The notes beneath the pieces are model-generated. The model had not been told where the DNA came from and did not search any database. It was given only the letters and a program-made list of their open reading frames with translations. From contig NZ_CP061703.1 of the NCBI RefSeq assembly GCF_014764305.1, forward strand, positions 943,501 through 1,007,500: a DNA stretch of 64,000 bases, read 5' to 3'. This DNA comes from Mesoflavibacter profundi (GTDB lineage: Bacteria > Bacteroidota > Bacteroidia > Flavobacteriales > Flavobacteriaceae). Below, piece by piece: positions 37,347 to 47,434 of this stretch (its first letter is position 1; each line of letters opens with the position of its first letter). The translations under genes and the position numbers were made by a program.

Positions 37347-39116
37347 TTACACAATATTCATCTTCTTTAACAAGAAGCTAGCATTCATATTTTGACATAT
37401 TCCTTGTTTAAAGGTGTAATCAAAAAACAGCTCGTCATTTACAATTTGGGCATCAAAATAATAATTTTTTACTTTATCTAAATCCTTTTCTATTTCGCAT
37501 AGACTTAAATCATGCGTTGCTATTATACCTGTTGCGTTGCTAGCTACTAATTTTTCTACAAACTTCCTGCTACCAATTGCTTTATCTGTACTGTTTGTTC
37601 CTTTTAAAATTTCATCTAAAATGATAAAATAATCGTCTGTTTTAATAGCTTCAACTATATATTTAAGTCTGGTTAATTCGCTAAAAAAGTATGAACTATC
37701 ATCGGTTAAAGAATCTGTTGTGCGCATACTTGTAATTAATTTTACAGGACTATATTCACTTGATTTTGCGCATACAGGTAAACCTATGTTAGCCATTACA
37801 ATGTGAAGTGAAACTGTGCGTAAAAAAGTACTTTTACCTGCCATATTAGCTCCAGTGATAATAAAAAACTGCTGATTATTAATCTCAAAATCATTATCTA
37901 CTCGTTTTTCAGCCTTTAATAAAGGATGACCTAATTGCTTTACACTTGTAGATTGTTTGGTATCTAAGATTTTAGGGTAAATAAAATTAGGATTATTAAA
38001 AGCATAATTACCAAAACTATTGTAAGCATCAAAAAAACTAACGACTTCAAACCACTTGTTAACGTTTTGATTATAGGTATTAATCCAAGCTTCTATCTTA
38101 AAACTGTTTTTTACATCGGTTAGAAAATAGCCATTACCAAATATGGCAGAAATAAAGTTATTACGATTATCTAAAGCATCCATTGCTTTGGATAAATCTG
38201 ATAATATTTGAGATGCTTTTTTTCCTTCAGAAGTTATTAATTGCTGTTGTTGTTTTAATAATTTAGAAGAAAATGACTCGGATTCAATTAAGTCTAATAA
38301 TAATGCATACTGCCTAAAAGTATCTCTAACTTTATCTGTTATAGCTGCTAAATTGCTTATTTTTTTTAAATACTTTCCGGTTACAAAAAATCCAACAAAC
38401 AACCAGTAACCTAAATATTTAGCAGACACTACTTTTGCTATAACTAATCCAAGAATTATTACACTAATAACCGAAACTATTAAAGGTATATACTGGATAT
38501 ATTTTGGCAAAAATCTTTTATGTTGTTGTAATAACTTTACAACAGTTTCTGTATTAGTTTCTACATGTATTAAACTTGCTGTAGCCTGATAAACTTGTCG
38601 CCAATTAGGTTTTTGCGATAATTCTTTAATCGCCTCTTGCCTATCAATTATGTGATTTATATTATTTGCTTTTAAAATAGAAGCTAATTGATCCTTTCCA
38701 GATGCAGTTGCTGTACGATCTATACATTGAAAAAAAGAGCCTCTTCCAAACAAATCGATATCTAAAGCATAATTATGATTTGGATCTTGATATTGGATAC
38801 CATCGGGTTTAAAATAAAAATTATCTAATGCTATTTTTATTTCATCTTCGTTAATTACAGCTAATTTCTGTTTTAGTTGATATTGCTTTTTAATATTGGT
38901 ATATTTAGATAATAGTCTAATAAAAAGGACTAAACCAACAATTATTATAAGCGATAAAACTAACCAGTTTTCAAAATAAATATATACACCAATTGCTGTT
39001 AAAGCAAATACAATTATACGTAAAACACTTAGTGTTACTAGTTTTTTATTTAATTGAGATAGTTCTTTTTTATATAAATCTAAATGAGTTTTGTAAAACT
39101 GAATTGGTGTTTGCAT
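37347..39116 (-). CDS. Membrane-anchored MutS-related ATPase
   Basis: The 589-residue protein has a C-terminal MutS-type ABC ATPase: Walker A ITGANMAGKST (422-430), SYFFSELTRL, Walker B YFIILDE with Asp501-Glu502, then LKGTNSTDK and the switch IIATHDLSL. The MutS lever/clamp helices are represented at about 260-350. The mismatch-recognition domain of MutS is absent. In its place there are two hydrophobic hairpins (about 28-68 and 208-246) that look like four transmembrane segments. It therefore belongs to the membrane-bound MutS-like group found in Bacteroidota and is unlikely to act in mismatch repair. Its cellular role is unknown. It is the first gene of a probable operon with a histidine kinase and a LytTR regulator. 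Confidence 0.87.
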   Translation of the reverse strand: MQTPIQFYKTHLDLYKKELSQLNKKLVTLSVLRIIVFALTAIGVYIYFENWLVLSLIIIVGLVLFIRLLSKYTNIKKQYQLKQKLAVINEDEIKIALDNFYFKPDGIQYQDPNHNYALDIDLFGRGSFFQCIDRTATASGKDQLASILKANNINHIIDRQEAIKELSQKPNWRQVYQATASLIHVETNTETVVKLLQQHKRFLPKYIQYIPLIVSVISVIILGLVIAKVVSAKYLGYWLFVGFFVTGKYLKKISNLAAITDKVRDTFRQYALLLDLIESESFSSKLLKQQQQLITSEGKKASQILSDLSKAMDALDNRNNFISAIFGNGYFLTDVKNSFKIEAWINTYNQNVNKWFEVVSFFDAYNSFGNYAFNNPNFIYPKILDTKQSTSVKQLGHPLLKAEKRVDNDFEINNQQFFIITGANMAGKSTFLRTVSLHIVMANIGLPVCAKSSEYSPVKLITSMRTTDSLTDDSSYFFSELTRLKYIVEAIKTDDYFIILDEILKGTNSTDKAIGSRKFVEKLVASNATGIIATHDLSLCEIEKDLDKVKNYYFDAQIVNDELFFDYTFKQGICQNMNASFLLKKMNIV

Positions 39117-39140
39117 ATTGAATTTAAAATATAAATAAAC

Positions 39141-39172
39141 AAAAAAATCTCAAGAATAATCTTGAGATTTTT
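39141..39172 (-). terminator. Terminator of the succinate dehydrogenase operon
   Basis: The stem AAAATCTCAAGA pairs with TCTTGAGATTTT (39144-39155 and 39160-39171) around four bases. On the minus strand it continues in TTTTTTTG. It lies 33 bp downstream of the sdhB stop. Confidence 0.8.
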
Positions 39173-39204
39173 AATATTTGTACGATTAAAATACGCTAGT
39201 ATAA

Positions 39205-39951
39205 TTAACCTTTTAAGCTAGCTTTTAAATATTCGCTATTCATACGAGCGATGTTTTCTAAAGAAATTCCTTTAGGACATTCTACCTCACAAGCTCCTGT
39301 ATTTGTACAGTTACCAAATCCTTCATCATCCATTTGCTTAACCATATTTAAAACACGGTCTGTAGCTTCTACTTGTCCTTGTGGTAATAATGCAAATTGA
39401 GACACTTTAGCACCAACAAATAACATAGCACTAGAGTTTTTACAAGTTGCAACACATGCACCACAACCTATACAAGTTGCTGCAGAGAAAGCATCGTCTG
39501 CATCATGTTTATTTACAGGAATTGCGTTAGCGTCTATAGTGTTACCAGAAGTATTTACAGAGATAAATCCTCCTGCATGCTGTATACGATCAAATGCGCT
39601 TCTATCTACTACTAAGTCTTTAATCACAGGAAAAGCTTTTGCTCTAAATGGCTCAATAAAAATTGTGTCGCCATCTTTAAACTTTCTCATGTGTAATTGA
39701 CAAGTAGTAACACCTCTATCTGGTCCATGAGCTTCACCATTAATATACAAAGAACACATACCGCAAATTCCTTCACGACAATCATGATCAAATGCTACAG
39801 GCTCGTCTCCTTTTTCAATTAATTGTGTATTTAGTACATCTAACATTTCTAAAAATGACATATCTGGTGATACATCTGAAATGCTATATTCTACCATTTT
39901 TCCTTTATCGTTAGCGTTTTTTTGACGCCATATTTTTAATGTTAAGTTCAT
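39205..39951 (-). CDS. sdhB: Succinate dehydrogenase/fumarate reductase iron-sulfur subunit
   Basis: The 248-residue iron-sulfur protein of respiratory complex II has a plant-type [2Fe-2S] motif in the N-terminal half (CREGICGMC) plus a later Cys. The C-terminal ferredoxin domain has [11 protein letters not shown] and [14 protein letters not shown], supplying the ligands of the [4Fe-4S] and [3Fe-4S] centres. It passes electrons from the SdhA flavin to the membrane anchor SdhC and menaquinone. Its sequence pattern fits the Wolinella/Bacteroides-type fumarate reductase group. It is the last gene of the operon, 12 bp after the small membrane protein gene, and is followed by a terminator. Confidence 0.96.
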   Translation of the reverse strand: MNLTLKIWRQKNANDKGKMVEYSISDVSPDMSFLEMLDVLNTQLIEKGDEPVAFDHDCREGICGMCSLYINGEAHGPDRGVTTCQLHMRKFKDGDTIFIEPFRAKAFPVIKDLVVDRSAFDRIQHAGGFISVNTSGNTIDANAIPVNKHDADDAFSAATCIGCGACVATCKNSSAMLFVGAKVSQFALLPQGQVEATDRVLNMVKQMDDEGFGNCTNTGACEVECPKGISLENIARMNSEYLKASLKG

Positions 39952-39963
39952 AACAATTATTTT

Positions 39964-40326
39964 TTATTGTTCTAAACGAGGGTTATCAGATCCTATTTGA
40001 GAAATCCCTAATCCTACTTTTTCAAAATCTATATCTAAACCACCAGTTTTCTTAAGTATAAAATTTAAGATAGCTGTAGTTATTAAAGTAATAATAAACA
40101 CCAACACACCGTAAAAAATTGGTGCTAATATGGTGATAAATAATCCTCCACCAAAAATTGCTGCTCCAGATCCTAGATCGTCACTTGCAACACCAATCGC
40201 AGAGAATAATAACATCATAGGTACAAAAATGACTAACATAATTAATGCTGTTGCTACTGCTGCTATAGTAGCATACTTTACAGGATCTACACGCATTAAT
40301 TTTAATGTAAACTTATTATTGTTCAT
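39964..40326 (-). CDS. Small membrane protein encoded between sdhA and sdhB
   Basis: The 120-residue protein has two hydrophobic helices (about 17-45 and 54-86) and a short acidic tail (DIDFEKVGLG). The N-terminal KLMRVDPVKYATIAAVATAL resembles the start of DUF3566-type transmembrane proteins, but I cannot confirm membership. It is packed between sdhA (12 bp away) and sdhB (12 bp away), so it is translated from the same mRNA as complex II. It contains no histidines placed like haem ligands, so it is not an SdhD-type anchor. An assembly or regulatory factor for complex II, or a neutral passenger, are both possible. Confidence 0.8.
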   Translation of the reverse strand: MNNNKFTLKLMRVDPVKYATIAAVATALIMLVIFVPMMLLFSAIGVASDDLGSGAAIFGGGLFITILAPIFYGVLVFIITLITTAILNFILKKTGGLDIDFEKVGLGISQIGSDNPRLEQ

Positions 40327-40338
40327 TGTTAAATAAGA

Positions 40339-42336
40339 TTATTTGTAACTACGTTCTTTAACTTCAATATTTTCATATTGTAAGTCTTCTTTGTGTAAAA
40401 CCGCGTCTTTTGGTTCGCCTTTATATTCCCAAGCAGATACATACTGAAACTCTTTACGTCTCATTGCTTCTCCTTCTTCTGTTTGGTACTCTTCTCTAAA
40501 GTGTCCTCCAGCAGATTCTTCTCTTTGTAAAGCATCTTTTGCAAAAAGCTCTCCTAATTCTAAGAAATCTGCAACACGACCTGCTTTTGCTAACTCTTCG
40601 TTAAATTCAGTTTCTGTACCAGGAACTCTTACATCTTTCCAGAATTCTGCTCTTAATTCAGAGATTTCTGTAATTGCAGATTGTAAGTCTTTTTCGTTTC
40701 TAGCCATACCACACTTATTCCACATGATTTTTCCTAATTTTTTATGGAAATAATCTACTGGTTTAGTACCATCGTTATTGATTAAATGAGCAATACGTTC
40801 TTTAACATTCTTTTCTGCTTCATCAAATTCTTTTGTTTCAGTAGAAATTGGTCCTGTTCTAATATCGTTTGCTAAATAATCACCAATGGTGTAAGGTAAT
40901 ACAAAATATCCGTCTGCTAATCCTTGCATTAAAGCAGATGCACCTAAACGGTTAGCACCATGATCAGAGAAGTTGGCTTCTCCTATTGCATATAATCCTG
41001 GAACCGTTGTTTGTAAATTGTAATCTACCCAAAGTCCACCCATTGTGTAATGTACAGCTGGATAAATCATCATTGGTGTTTCATACGGATTTTGATCTAC
41101 GATTTTTTCATACATCTGGAATAAGTTTCCGTATTTAGTTTTTACAACTTCTTGTCCTAATTTTTTAACTAAAGCAGCATCATTCTCGTCTAAACCTTTA
41201 ATGTGTGCTTGTTCTTTACCGTAACGTGTTATTGCAGAAGCAAAGTCTAAGTATACTGCTTCTCCGGTTGCATTTACACCATAACCTGCATCACAACGTT
41301 CTTTTGCTGCACGAGACGCAACATCACGAGGTACAAGGTTACCAAATGCTGGATAACGACGCTCTAAATAATAATCTCTATCTTCTTCAGCAATTTGAGT
41401 TGGTTTTAATTTCCCTTCTCTAATTGCTAAAACATCTTCCATTTTCTTTGGTACCCAAATACGACCATCGTTACGTAATGATTCTGACATTAACGTTAAT
41501 TTAGATTGATGATCACCTGATACCGGAATACATGTTGGGTGAATTTGTGTGTAACATGGATTTGCAAAATAAGCACCACGTTTATGAGCTTTCCAAGCTG
41601 CTGTAACATTACTTCCCATTGCATTTGTAGATAAGAAGAAGACGTTACCATATCCTCCTGTACCTAATACAACTGCATGTGCAGAATGTCTTTCTATTTC
41701 TCCTGTTACTAAATTACGTACAATTACACCACGTGCTTTACCATCTACGATTACAACATCAAGCATTTCGTGACGGTTGTACATTTTTATTTTTCCACGT
41801 CCTATTTGACGGTTCATTGCAGAGTATGCTCCTAACAATAACTGCTGACCTGTTTGTCCTGCTGCGTAAAATGTACGAGATACTAATACACCACCAAAAG
41901 AACGGTTATCTAAAAGTCCTCCATACTCACGAGCAAAAGGAACACCTTGTGCTACGCACTGGTCAATTATGTTAGCAGATACTTCTGCTAAACGGTAAAC
42001 ATTTGCTTCTCTAGAACGGTAATCTCCACCTTTTACCGTATCGTAAAATAAACGGTAAGTTGAGTCTCCATCACCTTGGTAGTTTTTCGCTGCGTTAATT
42101 CCTCCTTGTGCTGCAATAGAGTGCGCACGTCTTGGAGAATCTTGAAAACAAAATGCTTTTACATTATATCCTAACTCTGCTAAAGTAGCAGCAGCAGATC
42201 CACCTGCTAATCCTGTACCAACTACAATTACATCTATTAAACGTTTGTTTGCTGGGTTAACTAGGTTGATTGTATTTTTATGATTAGTCCACTTATCTGC
42301 AAGTGGTCCTTGAGGTATTTTTGAATCTAAACTCAT
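40339..42336 (-). CDS. sdhA: Succinate dehydrogenase/fumarate reductase flavoprotein subunit
   Basis: The protein has 665 residues from the ATG at 42336; an in-frame TTG two codons earlier is disregarded. The FAD-binding start [19 protein letters not shown] is followed by [15 protein letters not shown], where the family's flavin-linked His lies. Active-site segments [30 protein letters not shown] and the C-terminal SAWEYKG are present. It oxidises succinate to fumarate, or the reverse, in the cytoplasmic part of complex II. It starts 13 bp after the sdhC stop. Length and sequence fit the menaquinone-dependent SdhCAB of Bacteroidota. Confidence 0.96.
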   Translation of the reverse strand: MSLDSKIPQGPLADKWTNHKNTINLVNPANKRLIDVIVVGTGLAGGSAAATLAELGYNVKAFCFQDSPRRAHSIAAQGGINAAKNYQGDGDSTYRLFYDTVKGGDYRSREANVYRLAEVSANIIDQCVAQGVPFAREYGGLLDNRSFGGVLVSRTFYAAGQTGQQLLLGAYSAMNRQIGRGKIKMYNRHEMLDVVIVDGKARGVIVRNLVTGEIERHSAHAVVLGTGGYGNVFFLSTNAMGSNVTAAWKAHKRGAYFANPCYTQIHPTCIPVSGDHQSKLTLMSESLRNDGRIWVPKKMEDVLAIREGKLKPTQIAEEDRDYYLERRYPAFGNLVPRDVASRAAKERCDAGYGVNATGEAVYLDFASAITRYGKEQAHIKGLDENDAALVKKLGQEVVKTKYGNLFQMYEKIVDQNPYETPMMIYPAVHYTMGGLWVDYNLQTTVPGLYAIGEANFSDHGANRLGASALMQGLADGYFVLPYTIGDYLANDIRTGPISTETKEFDEAEKNVKERIAHLINNDGTKPVDYFHKKLGKIMWNKCGMARNEKDLQSAITEISELRAEFWKDVRVPGTETEFNEELAKAGRVADFLELGELFAKDALQREESAGGHFREEYQTEEGEAMRRKEFQYVSAWEYKGEPKDAVLHKEDLQYENIEVKERSYK

Positions 42337-42349
42337 AGTCAACTATTTT

Positions 42350-43024
42350 TTAGTGATTAAAGTGATGGTATAAAGCAATAAAAATAAATCCTAAAGGAAT
42401 TATAATTGCATAAGCTTTACCAAAACCTTGTAATCCTTTTGTGTATTTATTGTTAGCTCCTACAGATTGAAAAGCCGAGCTAAACCCATGAAGTAAATGC
42501 AATGCTAAGAAAACAAATCCTAGACAGTATAAAGCTACTCGCCAAATAGGAGCAAATTTATGTACTAATTCTTCATAGTATCTGTATTCTCCATTTGGTA
42601 ATAAACCAGACATATCACCTACGATATACTTTGTGTTAATTTCTGGAAACCAAAAATCTATAAAGTGAATAATTAAAAACACTAAAATAAATCCTCCACT
42701 CCAGATCATATTTCTACTCATCCAAGTAGAATTAGCATTTCCATTAAATTTAGCATAGCTAATTTGCCTTGCTTTGTTGTTTTTTATTTCTAAAACAAAT
42801 CCCATAACGAAGTGAAAAATCACACCGAAAATTAAAACTGGTTGCAACACAAATTGTATTAGCCAAAATGTACCCATAAAATGTGATACTTCATTAAAAG
42901 TATCTGGGCTAAAGACTGATAAAATATTAATTGCAAAGTGTTGAAGAATAAAAATCATAAGAAAGAATGCTGAAAGTGCCATAGCAATCTTTCTTCCTAT
43001 TGAAGAATTTAAAATTCCGCTCAT
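42350..43024 (-). CDS. sdhC: Succinate dehydrogenase cytochrome b subunit
   Basis: The 224-residue integral membrane protein has five hydrophobic helices (about 12-34, 55-80, 100-122, 150-175 and 195-218). Histidines within or near the helices (LQHFAIN, IFHFVMGF, IIHFID, LHLLHGFSSAF) are placed to ligate two b haems. It is the single anchor of the SdhC-A-B (type B) complex II, which reacts with menaquinone. The motif SIGRKIAMALSAFFLMIF is the usual start of the family. It is the first gene of the operon and has a near-perfect two-part promoter. Confidence 0.95.
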   Translation of the reverse strand: MSGILNSSIGRKIAMALSAFFLMIFILQHFAINILSVFSPDTFNEVSHFMGTFWLIQFVLQPVLIFGVIFHFVMGFVLEIKNNKARQISYAKFNGNANSTWMSRNMIWSGGFILVFLIIHFIDFWFPEINTKYIVGDMSGLLPNGEYRYYEELVHKFAPIWRVALYCLGFVFLALHLLHGFSSAFQSVGANNKYTKGLQGFGKAYAIIIPLGFIFIALYHHFNH

Positions 43025-43052
43025 TGTGTATATGGTTAATTTTTTCTTTCTA

Positions 43053-43084
43053 CAAAGATACGCCTCAAAGCATATTCTAACAAA
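43053..43084 (-). promoter_or_regulatory. sdh operon promoter (TTTG-N20-TATCTTTG)
   Basis: On the minus strand TTTG (43081-43084) is followed after 20 bp by TATCTTTG (43053-43060), matching both halves of the Bacteroidota consensus. The -7 box is 28 bp from the sdhC ATG. Confidence 0.7.
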
Positions 43085-43133
43085 TTTTAAACTGTATTTA
43101 CGTTATTTAGAATGAGTTTAAGTTAAAAGAAAA

Positions 43134-45977
43134 TTATTCTAACTTAAATCCTTTTTTAGTTTTGTTAATTTTTACAACATAGTCTCCTTTTGGCAAGTAA
43201 AAAATCCCATTATTTGCTTTTTGTAAGACTAAATCTGTTCGATCTTTTTGTAATTGTTTTTTTCCTTTTTCACTTAAATTTAAGCCATAATTTAAAGCAT
43301 TAAACCCTTTATCTAGTTTTACATTAAATGTATTTAAAACAGAATTATTTTCAGAAAGAATCTCAACAGTAACTTCTTGTTGTTTAGCGCTATATAACTG
43401 AATTTCTAGATTAGGTGTATTTGCGTCTTGCCATTTACTCCATGAAGTTCCCCAACGTGAGGAGTGACGAATATTTTGAATATCAAAAATTAATATTTCT
43501 TGTGAAGCATTTTCATCTTGATTGAATTTCTGAATATTAGACATATTAGTCTTATAAATACTTCTACCATGTGTTGCAATTAACAAATCGTTAGTTTCTT
43601 TTTGTATAACCAAATCATGAACAGCTACTGCAGGTAAACCATTAGAAAATAATTCCCAATGTTTTCCTTGATTTAAAGATAAATACGCCGCATTATCGGT
43701 TCCTAAGTAAAGTAAATTAGAATTAACTGGATCTTCCTTTATTACATTAACTGGCGACATTGGTAAGTTAGAGGTAAGATTTATCCAAGTCTTACCATAA
43801 TCTTCAGATTTATATACATACGTATTAAAGTGATCCCAACGGTAACCGTTAAGAGTTACATAAACGCGTTCTTTTTTATGTGAAGACGCTATAACGCGAC
43901 TTACCCATAAATCCTTTGGTAAATTTGAAGAAATATCTTCCCATGTTGCACCGCCATTTTTTGTTACATGGACTAAACCATCGTCACTTCCAGTATAAAT
44001 TAACCCAAATTGAAAAGGTGATTCACTGATACTGGTTAAAGTACCGTAGGCAACGTTTCCTTTTTTTCCACCATTAGTTAAATCGTCACTAATGGCTTCC
44101 CAAGTATTTCCCTGATTTAAAGATCGCATTAATTTATTTCCACCTAAATACAAAACATCTTGATTGTGACTAGAAAGCTCGATTGGTGTTTGCCAGTTAA
44201 AACGATACGGACTTTCACCTAATTGATGTTTTGGTTGTATGTAAGTTTGATCTTTAGTCTCTAAGTTTAAACGGTAATAATTTCCAAACTGATAACCTGT
44301 GTAAACAATATTTGGATTACGGTTATCAATTTCTATTTGCATTCCATCTCCGCCCATAATCATTTCCCAAGGATATTGCCCATATTGTTGCCAACTTCTG
44401 TCTTCTGGTGCATTGTTTGCACCTTTCCACACACCATTATCTTGTAAACCGCCGTACACATTATAAGGTGTTTGATTATCTACATTTATCGCATAAAATT
44501 GCCCAACTGCTGGCGTGTTATTTTTAATCCAAGTTTCACCATCGTCATAAGTTACATTTACGCCTCCATCATTACCATTAATTAAATGATTAGGTTGTTT
44601 AGGATTTATCCAAAGTGCATGATGATCTGCATGTACATTTTCTGCAGAAATTGACACAAACGTTTTACCGCCATCTTTAGATTTTAAGATAGGAACACCG
44701 TAAATATACAAATGTTCTTGATCAGCAGGCGATACATAAATATGCCCAAAATAATAACCATAACTATAATATAAATCGTCTATATAATCGTCATGTGTTT
44801 TTTGCCAAGTTAATCCACCATCTGTACTTTTATAGACTTCGGCTCCAATAACTGGTGTATCAAACAACATAGAATTAGCATCTTCTAGATAGGTTGCTAT
44901 ATCGGCAGGTTTTACATTACCGCTACGTACCATTTGTTTAACATTTTCTGCTCTGTATTTTTCTTGAAAACCATTTGTCTTCAAAAAACTATTTAGTTTT
45001 TTATCTTCTAATTTTAAAAACGCATTTGTACTCATCGATTTAAAATCGTCTTTCTTCAAGCCATTACTTTCATCTTTCTTAGCTTCAGAAGGTCTTCTAA
45101 ATTGACTATCGTGTATCGCATAAACAATATTGTTATCGTAAACTGCCAATCCTATACGTCCAACACCATTTCCTGTAGGAAAACCGCTTTTATCAGTAGA
45201 TACTTTTTGCCAAGTTTCACCTGCATCTGTACTTTTATAGATTGCCGAGTTATTTCCGCTTCCATCAAAATTCCAAGCTTTTCTATCTTTAGTCCATGAA
45301 GATGCAAACATAATATTGTAATCGTTTGGCGAATGTTGTACATCTATAATCCCGCTAACCTCATCTATATATAAGGTTTTAGTCCATGTTTTTCCGCCAT
45401 CTTTAGTTTTATAAATTCCTCTATCTTCACTTTTAGAATATAAGCTACCAGTAACACCAACAACAACTTCATCTGGATTATTTGGATTAATTAAGATGCG
45501 TCCAACGTGTTGCGAGTTTGATAAACCAACATGTTGCCAAGACTGACCATTATCACTAGATTTTAACAATCCAATACCAGCATAAGAAGAACGTGATGCA
45601 TTGTTTTCTCCTGTTCCAACCCAAATAGTTCTAGTTTTCCAATCTACTGCAATATCACCTACATTTTGGGTTTGAGTATTGTCCAAAATTGGAGTAAAAG
45701 ATGTACCATTATTTGTCGTATGCCAAACGCCACCAGAAGCATAACCTACGTAAAATTCGGTTGGATTTTCTGGATTTACAGCTAAATCTACAACACGACC
45801 ACTCATTACTGTTGGTCCTATATTTTCAAATTGAATATTTTTCACCAAAGAATTATCAATTAATTTGGCTCTATCTATTACAGCTTGTTTAATTTTTTCT
45901 TTAGACGTAGGATTTTGTTGCGCTTTTAACGAGGCAGAATATAGAATAATAAAGATTAACAGAAGTTTAAGTCTCAT
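43134..45977 (-). CDS. Exported VPS10/BNR-repeat beta-propeller protein (glycosyl-hydrolase-like)
   Basis: The 947-residue protein has a signal peptide (MRLKLLLIFIILYSASLKAQ). Nearly the whole length is built from BNR/sortilin-type repeats with the pattern S.DGG.TW (SSDNGQSWQ, KTKDGGKTWTK, KSTDAGETWQK, KSTDGGLTWQK, KSKDGGKTF, TKNGGATWE, KSEDYGKTWIN). Asn-Asp-Gly blade connections (HALWINPKQPNHLINGNDGG, seen in pieces) are typical of the two-propeller GH74-like/VPS10 proteins of Bacteroidota. No T9SS sorting domain was seen at the C-terminus (VVKINKTKKGFKLE). Enzymatic activity is not evident; annotation as glycosyl hydrolase rests on fold similarity only. It is monocistronic and divergent from pepP. 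Confidence 0.87.
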   Translation of the reverse strand: MRLKLLLIFIILYSASLKAQQNPTSKEKIKQAVIDRAKLIDNSLVKNIQFENIGPTVMSGRVVDLAVNPENPTEFYVGYASGGVWHTTNNGTSFTPILDNTQTQNVGDIAVDWKTRTIWVGTGENNASRSSYAGIGLLKSSDNGQSWQHVGLSNSQHVGRILINPNNPDEVVVGVTGSLYSKSEDRGIYKTKDGGKTWTKTLYIDEVSGIIDVQHSPNDYNIMFASSWTKDRKAWNFDGSGNNSAIYKSTDAGETWQKVSTDKSGFPTGNGVGRIGLAVYDNNIVYAIHDSQFRRPSEAKKDESNGLKKDDFKSMSTNAFLKLEDKKLNSFLKTNGFQEKYRAENVKQMVRSGNVKPADIATYLEDANSMLFDTPVIGAEVYKSTDGGLTWQKTHDDYIDDLYYSYGYYFGHIYVSPADQEHLYIYGVPILKSKDGGKTFVSISAENVHADHHALWINPKQPNHLINGNDGGVNVTYDDGETWIKNNTPAVGQFYAINVDNQTPYNVYGGLQDNGVWKGANNAPEDRSWQQYGQYPWEMIMGGDGMQIEIDNRNPNIVYTGYQFGNYYRLNLETKDQTYIQPKHQLGESPYRFNWQTPIELSSHNQDVLYLGGNKLMRSLNQGNTWEAISDDLTNGGKKGNVAYGTLTSISESPFQFGLIYTGSDDGLVHVTKNGGATWEDISSNLPKDLWVSRVIASSHKKERVYVTLNGYRWDHFNTYVYKSEDYGKTWINLTSNLPMSPVNVIKEDPVNSNLLYLGTDNAAYLSLNQGKHWELFSNGLPAVAVHDLVIQKETNDLLIATHGRSIYKTNMSNIQKFNQDENASQEILIFDIQNIRHSSRWGTSWSKWQDANTPNLEIQLYSAKQQEVTVEILSENNSVLNTFNVKLDKGFNALNYGLNLSEKGKKQLQKDRTDLVLQKANNGIFYLPKGDYVVKINKTKKGFKLE

Positions 45978-46014
45978 AGTAATGTAAATTTTCTTTAAAG
46001 ATAATTAATCTTCT

Positions 46015-46022
46015 TATTTTTG
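46015..46022 (+). promoter_or_regulatory. Possible -7 element upstream of pepP
   Basis: TATTTTTG fits TAnnTTTG and would give a leader of about 55 nt. T-rich context lowers confidence. Confidence 0.3.
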
Positions 46023-46082
46023 AAGGACTAATTAATTATGATAATCTAATTTTCTGCTACCAGAAGATTAAAAAAAGTAAAA

Positions 46083-47375
46083 ATGAAATACCATAAAATT
46101 GACTCTCAATTATTTATAAAAAATCGTAAAAATTTTGCAGCAAAGATGCCACCAAGTAGTTTGGCTGTTTTTAATTCCAACGATATTTACCCAATTAGTG
46201 CAGATAGCACAATGCCTTTTCAACAACACAGAGATATTTTTTATTTAAGTGGTGTTGATCAAGAAGAAAGTATTTTGGTACTTTTTCCTGATTGCCCAAA
46301 CCCAAAACATCGTGAAATCTTATTTTTAAAAGAAACTAATGCACATATTGCTGTTTGGGAAGGCGAAAAATTAACTAAAGAAGCAGCGTTTGAAACTAGC
46401 GGTATTAAAACTGTGTATTGGCTACAAGATTTAGAAAAAATTATGTTTGAAATTATGACACAATGCGATACTGTGTACATAAATACTAACGAGCATTATC
46501 GCGCTAATGTAGAAACCGAAACACGCGAAGACCGTTTTACAAAATGGATTAAAGATCGTTATCCTGCACATCGTGTTGCAAAAAGCAATCCCATTTTACA
46601 ACGTTTACGCTCTGTAAAAGATCAAATTGAAATTGACTTAATACAAAACGCATGTAATATAACTGAAAAAGGCTTTAGACGTATCTTAGATTTTGTAAAA
46701 CCAGGTGTTTGGGAATTTAATATCGAAGCCGAATTTATGCACGAGTTTTTAAACAACCGATCTAAAGGTTTTGCTTACACACCAATTATTGCATCAGGAA
46801 ACAATGCTAACGTATTACATTATATAGAGAATAACCAAGAGTGTAAAGCTGGCGATTTAATTTTGCTTGATGTTGGTGCAGAATATGCTAATTACAGCAG
46901 TGATATGTCACGTACAATACCCGTTTCTGGTAAATTTACAGCACGTCAAAAAGACGTATACAACGCTGTAAATCGTGTAAAAAACGAAGCTACAAAACTA
47001 CTTACTCCAGGAACCATTTGGGCAGATTACCATGTAGAAGTTGGTAAATTAATGACTAGTGAGTTATTAGGTTTAGGTTTATTAGATAAAGCAGATGTAC
47101 AAAACGAAAACCCAGATTGGCCAGCTTATAAAAAATACTTTATGCACGGTACATCTCACCACATGGGATTAGACACGCATGATTACGGTATTTTAACCGA
47201 GCCTATGCAAGCTAACATGGTCTTTACTGTAGAGCCAGGTATTTATATACCAGATGAAGGTTTTGGTATTAGACTAGAAGACGATGTAGTTATCCAAGAA
47301 ACTGGAGAACCTTTTAATTTAATGAGAAATATCCCAATTGAAGCAGATGAAATTGAGGAGATTATGAATAAATAA
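46083..47375 (+). CDS. pepP: Xaa-Pro aminopeptidase (aminopeptidase P, M24B)
   Basis: The 430-residue cytoplasmic metallopeptidase has an N-terminal creatinase-like domain (1-170: DIFYLSGVDQEESILVL) and a C-terminal pita-bread domain. All five metal ligands are visible: the first Asp in LILLDVGAEY, the second in SSDMSRTIPV, His in HGTSHHMGLDTHD, Glu in FTVEPGIYI and Glu in GIRLEDDV. It removes N-terminal residues that precede proline. Length and motif order are those of PepP. It has its own promoter region and a strong terminator shared with lysC. Confidence 0.95.
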   Translation: MKYHKIDSQLFIKNRKNFAAKMPPSSLAVFNSNDIYPISADSTMPFQQHRDIFYLSGVDQEESILVLFPDCPNPKHREILFLKETNAHIAVWEGEKLTKEAAFETSGIKTVYWLQDLEKIMFEIMTQCDTVYINTNEHYRANVETETREDRFTKWIKDRYPAHRVAKSNPILQRLRSVKDQIEIDLIQNACNITEKGFRRILDFVKPGVWEFNIEAEFMHEFLNNRSKGFAYTPIIASGNNANVLHYIENNQECKAGDLILLDVGAEYANYSSDMSRTIPVSGKFTARQKDVYNAVNRVKNEATKLLTPGTIWADYHVEVGKLMTSELLGLGLLDKADVQNENPDWPAYKKYFMHGTSHHMGLDTHDYGILTEPMQANMVFTVEPGIYIPDEGFGIRLEDDVVIQETGEPFNLMRNIPIEADEIEEIMNK

Positions 47376-47393
47376 TAGTCTTTAAAAGAGATT

Positions 47394-47422
47394 AAAAAAG
47401 CGAACCGTTTGGTTCGCTTTTT
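47394..47422. terminator. Bidirectional terminator between pepP and lysC
   Basis: The stem AAAAAGCGAACC (47395-47406) pairs with GGTTCGCTTTTT (47411-47422) around a GTTT loop, with A and T tracts outside. It serves the convergent pepP and aspartokinase genes. Confidence 0.88.
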
Positions 47423-47434
47423 ATTTAAAACAAC

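Noticed and set aside
37347-39116. Mismatch-repair MutS
   Set aside because: It lacks the mismatch-recognition domain and has hydrophobic hairpins instead; only the ATPase and part of the lever are shared.
42337-42342. TTG start two codons before sdhA ATG
   Set aside because: ATG at 42336 gives the usual SdhA start; the TTG adds only two residues and has no support.
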